NCBI GenBank assembly: GCA_002310015.1
Contig: DBYQ01000060.1
Span: 1 to 9,784, forward strand
Source of the DNA: Bacteroidales bacterium UBA1182
GTDB taxonomy: Bacteria > Bacteroidota > Bacteroidia > Bacteroidales > Bacteroidaceae
Direction: 5' to 3'
DNA: 9,784 nt
The position numbers were made by a program, and so were the translations under genes. Under the pieces are notes generated by a model that saw nothing but the letters and a program-made list of their open reading frames with translations, ran no database searches and had not been told where the DNA came from. This document shows, one piece after another, positions 6,901 through 9,784 of this stretch (positions are counted from its first letter, which is position 1; the number at the start of each line of letters is the position of its first letter).

Positions 6901-8110
6901 GCGTCATTGGATGAAGTTCCGCAGTGATTTGCAGCAGACTATCCGCGTGGTTAACAGAATATCGGACATAACGGCTGTAACGGATCTGGACAATTTCAAT
7001 GCGGAGGATGTAGTGAACCGTCTTACTGATGGCATATTTATAGAACTGGACCATTTGATTGATATGCGTTCCTTTATGATTGCGCTCAATGATGAAGGTC
7101 GCATGATAACAGCCGTACATAATGACGGCCCTGCCGATGAACGCCTGACTGACCGTGTAAACGCTTGTCTGGCACAAGGCAATGAGCAGAGTTCGGCCGA
7201 CGGTCTGTGTCATGCACTGCCGCTTAACCTGACGCTGGATGATGAGGCACGTATGATAGGAGCGGTGGGCTTCCGTTTGGAGCATGGCACCGATGAGACC
7301 TGGCAGATCATCAAGGGCATGGTCGTAAATTATCTTGCTACTGCGCTGTACAGCTGCGTAATACGGTTTGAATCAGGGTTCCGTGACATAGAGCAGATAG
7401 AGGATGAACTGGAACGCATCAGATATGAGGAGAACCGCCTGCATGTGAGCAACCTTATTCTTGACAACTGTCTCTCCACGCTTAAGCATGAGACCGTATG
7501 GTATCCCAACAGGATTGTGCAGATGGTAGGTGATATTGAGGCTACGGCAGTTGCTGAGCGCACCCGCACGCAGGTGTCGGATATGGAGGAACTGGTGGAT
7601 TATTACCGTGAGATATTCGGGATACTGAGCCAGTATGCGTTGTCGCAGACTACAAGCCAGCTTGTGCACAGAGATGTGTTAGCGGCCGGTGAATTGGCAG
7701 ATAAGGTATCGGCATATGTCAGGAAGACACAGCAGCGTAACGGATTTAGCGGGAATGTCAGCGTTGAGGTTCCGGATCTTAAGGTTGCGGCTGATAGCGT
7801 TATGCTGGAGTATCTGGCTGAGAGCCTGATAGACAGAGGTATGGCTGACGGCGGTGATATGCTGTTCAAGGCTGTTGAAGATGGCAGGTTTGTGAGGTTT
7901 GAGTTGCACCGCAAGTGTGCAGTACCTGAGCCTGAGGTGCTTGACGGCCTGTTCACTCCGCTTATGAACAAGGAGAATATGGCGTATGTCTTGTGCCGTC
8001 AGATTATACGTGAGCATGATGAGGCGTTCGGTCATCCAGGCTGCCGTATCAATGCGGAGAGTGAGCCGGATGGTATTGTGATATGGTTCACCGTTCCAAA
8101 AGCAGAATAA
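3938..8110 (+). CDS. Double sensor histidine kinase, lipoprotein-anchored, two halves in tandem
   Basis: A 1390-residue protein of two kinase-like halves. Half 1: signal with lipobox LAAC (C18); a helical, TPR-like periplasmic sensor (about 30-425); a membrane segment (434-454); a linker; a dimerisation-like helix pair (about 565-650); and an intact HATPase domain (about 655-811) with N box NTLADNARKFT (700-710), G1 DTGVG (733-737) and G2 GKGSGFGL (764-771). At the phosphoacceptor position it has A591-E592, not His-Glu. Half 2: a signal-peptide-like segment (814-832, ending SRAQ); a small periplasmic domain (about 832-963); a membrane segment (965-985); a GAF-like region (about 1000-1140); an H box TLKHETVWYP with H1184 (1181-1190); and a degenerate ATPase fold lacking N-box Asn and the G1/G2 glycines (about 1245-1390). 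I recall DUF5112/DUF5113 domains in such Bacteroidales proteins, but cannot confirm this. It probably phosphorylates the adjacent regulator. The start is fixed by the ATGA overlap and the lipobox. Confidence 0.88.
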   Translation: MIKLGYWFVCALFCLAACRQAPLQNSGLTAFDLNEKAISYLWNNLDSAEQYARFAEEVSGRHTDERAKAVNTLARIAFLRMDFTQAWELYSSVPSITGNMLEVVASEIGLMRICQRTSDNVSFYEYRNSILLNLRALHEEQEALNEAQTERLLSLERSFRMESAQYWLELEQRWQAAQEMSYVVPDNLLRDDHDRYLMYTYMHGLGIGLGAYYNPEEMASQRLRSLDNCLRSAVRYNNVRMQALSISAICSLLLEYGPELVLASVSEDMLTRLNASGVQPELLPTQLALKALQLSASYGGQYEIIENERLLASCYIERGLYEEALGVLGTALGMLNDNFRLNSAGKVSCEPLEYFRSDGIIVEEQWMAAMPHAVVPECLSSLREQMSLAFSGLDNKLASDYNRTVYLEIQKNIRLDRRYEARTILLKRSNRRLVGMLFAVAAAIVLLLIFILLFHKRINAANRKYVVMMQKTIGLCESILRPVSVGTDIIEWLNGTVAPQLMELTGAESVVIDEKAEISASWGGRRVSRDNRAVLNTVAPFLKAALKNADELVGQADRLKKAEKQHYLYRLHAENNKRENLARKTCCQVVAECLPFIDRMRSEIRHMADMPADSQQYAQSLQYVRELAERINQYNDLLSQWIRIRQGVVALNIESFGVQSLFDIVSRSSRSFMQKGVELNVMDTDAVVRADRVLTLFMINTLADNARKFTPAGGKVTVEAQQGDDYVEISVSDTGVGLSEEDVRLIRDEKVFAPDQIGQGQSQGKGSGFGLMNCKGIIEKYRKADDLFRVCSFGVESTPGKGSRFSFRLPKGVRRALSILLILCAGVTSRAQISDSLLYVAYDYANQTYLCNTEGRFEDALVYADSAFRALNEDCMLLVDSDYCFLKIYDDDSPAETVWLEDGFPTDYETILWLRNEIAVSALALRDWEVYRYNDDAYLKLFKRYFGEWKIEKDCRELQRTNSNLSIAVIVFALIFLILLLTRYVMHLRHWMKFRSDLQQTIRVVNRISDITAVTDLDNFNAEDVVNRLTDGIFIELDHLIDMRSFMIALNDEGRMITAVHNDGPADERLTDRVNACLAQGNEQSSADGLCHALPLNLTLDDEARMIGAVGFRLEHGTDETWQIIKGMVVNYLATALYSCVIRFESGFRDIEQIEDELERIRYEENRLHVSNLILDNCLSTLKHETVWYPNRIVQMVGDIEATAVAERTRTQVSDMEELVDYYREIFGILSQYALSQTTSQLVHRDVLAAGELADKVSAYVRKTQQRNGFSGNVSVEVPDLKVAADSVMLEYLAESLIDRGMADGGDMLFKAVEDGRFVRFELHRKCAVPEPEVLDGLFTPLMNKENMAYVLCRQIIREHDEAFGHPGCRINAESEPDGIVIWFTVPKAE

Positions 8111-8125
8111 AAAAGATTACGAGAT

Positions 8126-8845
8126 ATGGAGAAAATCAAGACAATTGTGGTAGAGGATGTGTCGCTGGAACTTAAAGGGACACTGTCCATTATCAGGAAT
8201 GACATTCCGGAGATAGAGGTGATAGGCACGGCACAGACGGAGCGTGAGTTCTGGGCTCTAATGGATGGAGGCGCACAGCCTGACCTGGTGCTGCTTGATC
8301 TTGGTCTGGGCGGCTCCACGACAGTAGGTGTGGATATCTGTCGTAAACTCACTCAGAAGAGCAGTGTCAAGGTGCTTGTCTTTACCGGAGAACTCCTCAA
8401 TGAGAAACTGTGGGCCGATGTGCTTGATGCAGGTGCCCACGGCATTGTGCTCAAGACAGGTGAGCTGCTTACCCGCAGTGAGGTGATGGATGTGATGTCA
8501 GGTAAACGTTATGTGTTCAACCAGCCTGTGCTGGATAAACTGGTGGAGCGTTTCCGTCAGGCTGTGACAGATGAGAAACTCAAGCGCAGCGCCAGTATTG
8601 AGTATGAGATTGATGAGTATGATGAGCGTTTCCTGCGTCATCTGGCACTGGGTTACACCAAGGATATGATCAGTGAACTGCGCACCATGCCTTTCAGCAG
8701 CAAGTCACTTGAGAAACGTCAGGCAGATCTGATAAGCCGCCTCTTCCCTGAGGGTGAGCAGCGTGGCGTAAATGTAACGCGTCTGGTAGTAAGGGCCATC
8801 GAACTGCATATCATTGATCCGTCAAATCTTGAAGCCGATGAGTAA
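8126..8845 (+). CDS. Response regulator, receiver plus LuxR-like DNA-binding domain
   Basis: A 239-residue response regulator. The receiver domain (about 4-125) has every expected residue: acidic pair E10/D11, phosphoacceptor D58 in DLVLLDLG (53-60), T87 in VLVFTG (83-88) and K110 in GIVLK (106-110). After a linker rich in Glu and Tyr, residues about 165-232 resemble the NarL/LuxR helix-turn-helix: FLRHLALGYTKDMISELR (169-186), a recognition-helix equivalent SSKSLEKRQADLISRLF (191-207) and a closing VTRLVVRAIELHII (217-230). The turn before the recognition helix and the stretch FPEGEQRG (207-214) differ from standard LuxR domains. I recall a Bacteroidetes family, DUF5932, for this output domain, but have not checked it. 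The gene starts 15 bp after the kinase stop and is the obvious partner of that kinase. Targets are unknown. Confidence 0.9.
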   Translation: MEKIKTIVVEDVSLELKGTLSIIRNDIPEIEVIGTAQTEREFWALMDGGAQPDLVLLDLGLGGSTTVGVDICRKLTQKSSVKVLVFTGELLNEKLWADVLDAGAHGIVLKTGELLTRSEVMDVMSGKRYVFNQPVLDKLVERFRQAVTDEKLKRSASIEYEIDEYDERFLRHLALGYTKDMISELRTMPFSSKSLEKRQADLISRLFPEGEQRGVNVTRLVVRAIELHIIDPSNLEADE

Positions 8846-9569
8846 AAAATGGTGGTGGCATCCGGCCATTGTCTATCTGCTGCTGCTTATTATAGTTATC
8901 CTGGCTTCCTGGATAGGGAGCATAATGGAGATAAGCAGAGTGAGCCACAATGGTGAACTGGCGCTTCGCAGTGTGCTGGGGGTATCCGGCATAAGGTGGG
9001 CTGTCAGAACTGCCGCATCATGTCTGGGTAATGCTCCGATAGGTAATGCCCTGATGCTTTGTGTTGCCATCGGTGCGGGTAGGGGAAGCGGCCTGTTCCG
9101 GGCATTGTCACGTATTCGCAGTCTCTCGCCAAAGGAGGCAATGGCTTTCTATATCAGTATGGTGGTGTCTGCCATATATATCTTGGTGATAGTGTTGGGC
9201 GTATTTTCCGGCAGCCATCTGCTTCTCGGCATAACGGGAACACTTGCCGGCAGCCCGCTTTATGAGGGCTTTATGTTTCTGCTGATGCTTGCCGTCTGCC
9301 TGCCATCACTTGTTTATGGTCTCTCTACGGAGACATTTCGCACTGCCGGTGACTGTGTTGATGCGTTCTGTAACATTCTGCCTCCGTTTGCCCATTTCCT
9401 GGTTACCATGCTTGTGGCGGCACAGTTAATCCAGACTCTGGAATATACCCATATAGATGCACTGATAGGTTTGACTCAGAATTCCATGCGGGTTGTCTCA
9501 TTCCTTATCTATTGGCTTCCGTTGCCTATAATTCTGATGTGGAGTCAAAAAAGCGGGAAAGAGGTTTGA
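8838..9569 (+). CDS. AbgT-like integral membrane protein, shortened
   Basis: A 243-residue membrane protein with about six hydrophobic segments (near 9-29, 65-80, 101-122, 143-161, 183-199, 218-235). Several stretches match the AbgT (p-aminobenzoyl-glutamate transporter) pattern: an HP near the N-terminus, RSVLGVSGIRW (44-54), NAPIGNALM...GAGRGSGLF (65-87), then GSPLY (138-142), LPSLVYG (155-161) and FLVTMLVAAQLI (187-198). In full AbgT proteins of about 500 residues the equivalents of the first and second groups are far apart. Here the first re-entrant hairpin region between them and the C-terminal membrane helices are missing. A working transporter seems unlikely; a sensor partner, regulator or remnant is possible. 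The ATG at 8838 overlaps the regulator stop by 8 bp and starts just before the HP motif; a TTG at 8814 would add eight unneeded residues. No terminator follows; a promoter overlaps its stop. Confidence 0.72.
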   Translation: MSKKWWWHPAIVYLLLLIIVILASWIGSIMEISRVSHNGELALRSVLGVSGIRWAVRTAASCLGNAPIGNALMLCVAIGAGRGSGLFRALSRIRSLSPKEAMAFYISMVVSAIYILVIVLGVFSGSHLLLGITGTLAGSPLYEGFMFLLMLAVCLPSLVYGLSTETFRTAGDCVDAFCNILPPFAHFLVTMLVAAQLIQTLEYTHIDALIGLTQNSMRVVSFLIYWLPLPIILMWSQKSGKEV

Positions 9570-9595
9570 ATTTTTGAAATAATCAGCTAATTTTG
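9565..9595 (+). promoter_or_regulatory. Promoter reading toward the right-hand tRNA
   Basis: TTTG (9565-9568, overlapping the last codon and stop of the AbgT-like gene) and TAATTTTG (9588-9595) are 19 bases apart, a full match to the Bacteroidetes promoter. Transcription would start near 9601 and reach the tRNA at 9762 through about 160 bases of hairpin-rich sequence. Confidence 0.75.
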
Positions 9596-9607
9596 CAGCC
9601 GCTTAAG

Positions 9608-9674
9608 GGTTGACTTCGTCGACCTCGCGGCGCCACGACAAAGCGAGCAAGCTCGCTTGATTCTTCTGAATCAA
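9608..9674 (+). repeat. Series of three perfect or near-perfect hairpins
   Basis: There are three consecutive inverted repeats. GGTTGAC/GTCGACC (9608-9614, 9618-9624) is 7 bp with one wobble. AAGCGAGC/GCTCGCTT (9641-9648, 9651-9658) is 8 bp and perfect, with an AA loop. TTGATTC/GAATCAA (9657-9663, 9668-9674) is 7 bp and perfect. The last two share two bases and so compete. None is followed by a clean T tract. They lie just downstream of the 9565-9595 promoter, so would form in its transcript. The role is unknown. Confidence 0.6.
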
Positions 9675-9683
9675 CGTGAAAAA

Positions 9684-9745
9684 TGAACGAGTTCCTTTTT
9701 CCCGTTGTTTCATAAGAATACAAAGTGAACAAGTTCCCTTTGTTC
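9684..9745 (+). repeat. Imperfect direct repeat upstream of the tRNA
   Basis: TGAACGAGTTCC (9684-9695) and TGAACAAGTTCC (9726-9737) differ at one base, and similar T/C/G-rich tails ending GTTT follow both. Each contains a small GAAC/GTTC hairpin. The second copy can also form GAACAA/TTGTTC (9727-9732, 9740-9745). In addition GCTTAAGG occurs at 9601-9608 and 9751-9758, bracketing the region. No gene was recognised in this stretch. Confidence 0.5.
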
Positions 9746-9761
9746 GTTTGGCTTAAGGCTC

Positions 9762-9784
9762 GGTTCCGTAGCTCAGCTGGATAG
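9762..9784 (+). tRNA. tRNA gene, 5' end only (cut by window edge)
   Basis: The last 23 bases read as a tRNA 5' end: acceptor strand GGTTCCG (9762-9768), TA, D stem GCTC (9771-9774) and a D loop AGCTGGATA with the conserved GG, followed by a G. The anticodon is outside the window, so the identity is not shown; the D-loop style would suit tRNA-Arg among others. Confidence 0.8.

Noticed and set aside
6437..7285. Long minus-strand frame (282 codons) opposite the second half of the kinase
   Set aside because: The plus-strand frame has clear kinase and membrane features; the antisense translation is low-complexity with no domain or start context.
8814..8837. TTG start eight codons upstream for the AbgT-like gene
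   Set aside because: The ATG at 8838 gives a natural N-terminus just before the conserved HP and a typical overlap with the regulator stop.
9683..9715. Ten-codon frame MNEFLFPVVS as a possible leader peptide
   Set aside because: It has no run of regulatory codons and no convincing ribosome-binding site, and it lies within a repeated non-coding segment.
9743..9750. TTCGTTTG as a closer -7 box for the right-hand tRNA
   Set aside because: It misses the key A at the second position, and no -33 box lies 19-21 bases upstream; the promoter at 9565-9595 is much better.

Overview
The window looks like chromosome from a Bacteroidales bacterium (Bacteroides/Prevotella-like). Promoters fit the Bacteroidetes pattern of a TTTG-type -33 box and a TAnnTTTG -7 box about 19-20 bp apart. 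Most genes lack a strong Shine-Dalgarno, and the families present (DUF4301, DUF1573, a Bacteroidales hybrid-like sensor kinase and its response regulator) are typical of that order. Species cannot be named from the sequence alone.

Left edge (1-330): a tRNA locus on the minus strand. A complete tRNA-Gly(CCC) has its own promoter and terminator, and beyond it lies a 3' tRNA-Gly fragment. The tRNA promoter is embedded in a heptad tandem repeat. Next to it is a strong bidirectional hairpin terminator that ends the neighbouring DUF4301 gene.

Middle housekeeping part (327-3135): a DUF4301 protein (minus) with motifs suggesting a UDP-sugar pyrophosphorylase-like nucleotidyltransferase; a secreted DUF1573 protein (plus), divergent from it; and TrmO (minus), the tRNA t6A37 methyltransferase, whose stop lies 3 bp from the DUF1573 stop.

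Main part (3192-9569): one tightly packed plus-strand operon of four genes. They encode a secreted protein with short beta-helix-like repeats, a 1390-residue lipoprotein/membrane double sensor kinase, a response regulator with a LuxR-like output domain, and a small membrane protein resembling an internally shortened AbgT transporter. Junctions are a 4-bp ATGA overlap, a 15-bp gap and an 8-bp overlap. The kinase is the most striking object. Its first half has an intact ATP-binding domain but no histidine at the phosphoacceptor position. Its second half has a clear phosphoacceptor His (H1184) but a degenerate ATP-binding domain. A second signal-peptide-like segment sits at the junction. The inferred pathway is: envelope signal (perhaps via the secreted protein) -> ATP used by half 1 -> H1184 of half 2 -> D58 of the regulator -> transcription, with the AbgT-like protein as output or membrane partner.

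Right edge (9565-9784): a consensus promoter overlapping the last stop codon, about 165 bp rich in hairpins and short repeats, and the first 23 bases of another tRNA gene cut by the window end. No insertion sequence, CRISPR array or phage gene was seen.
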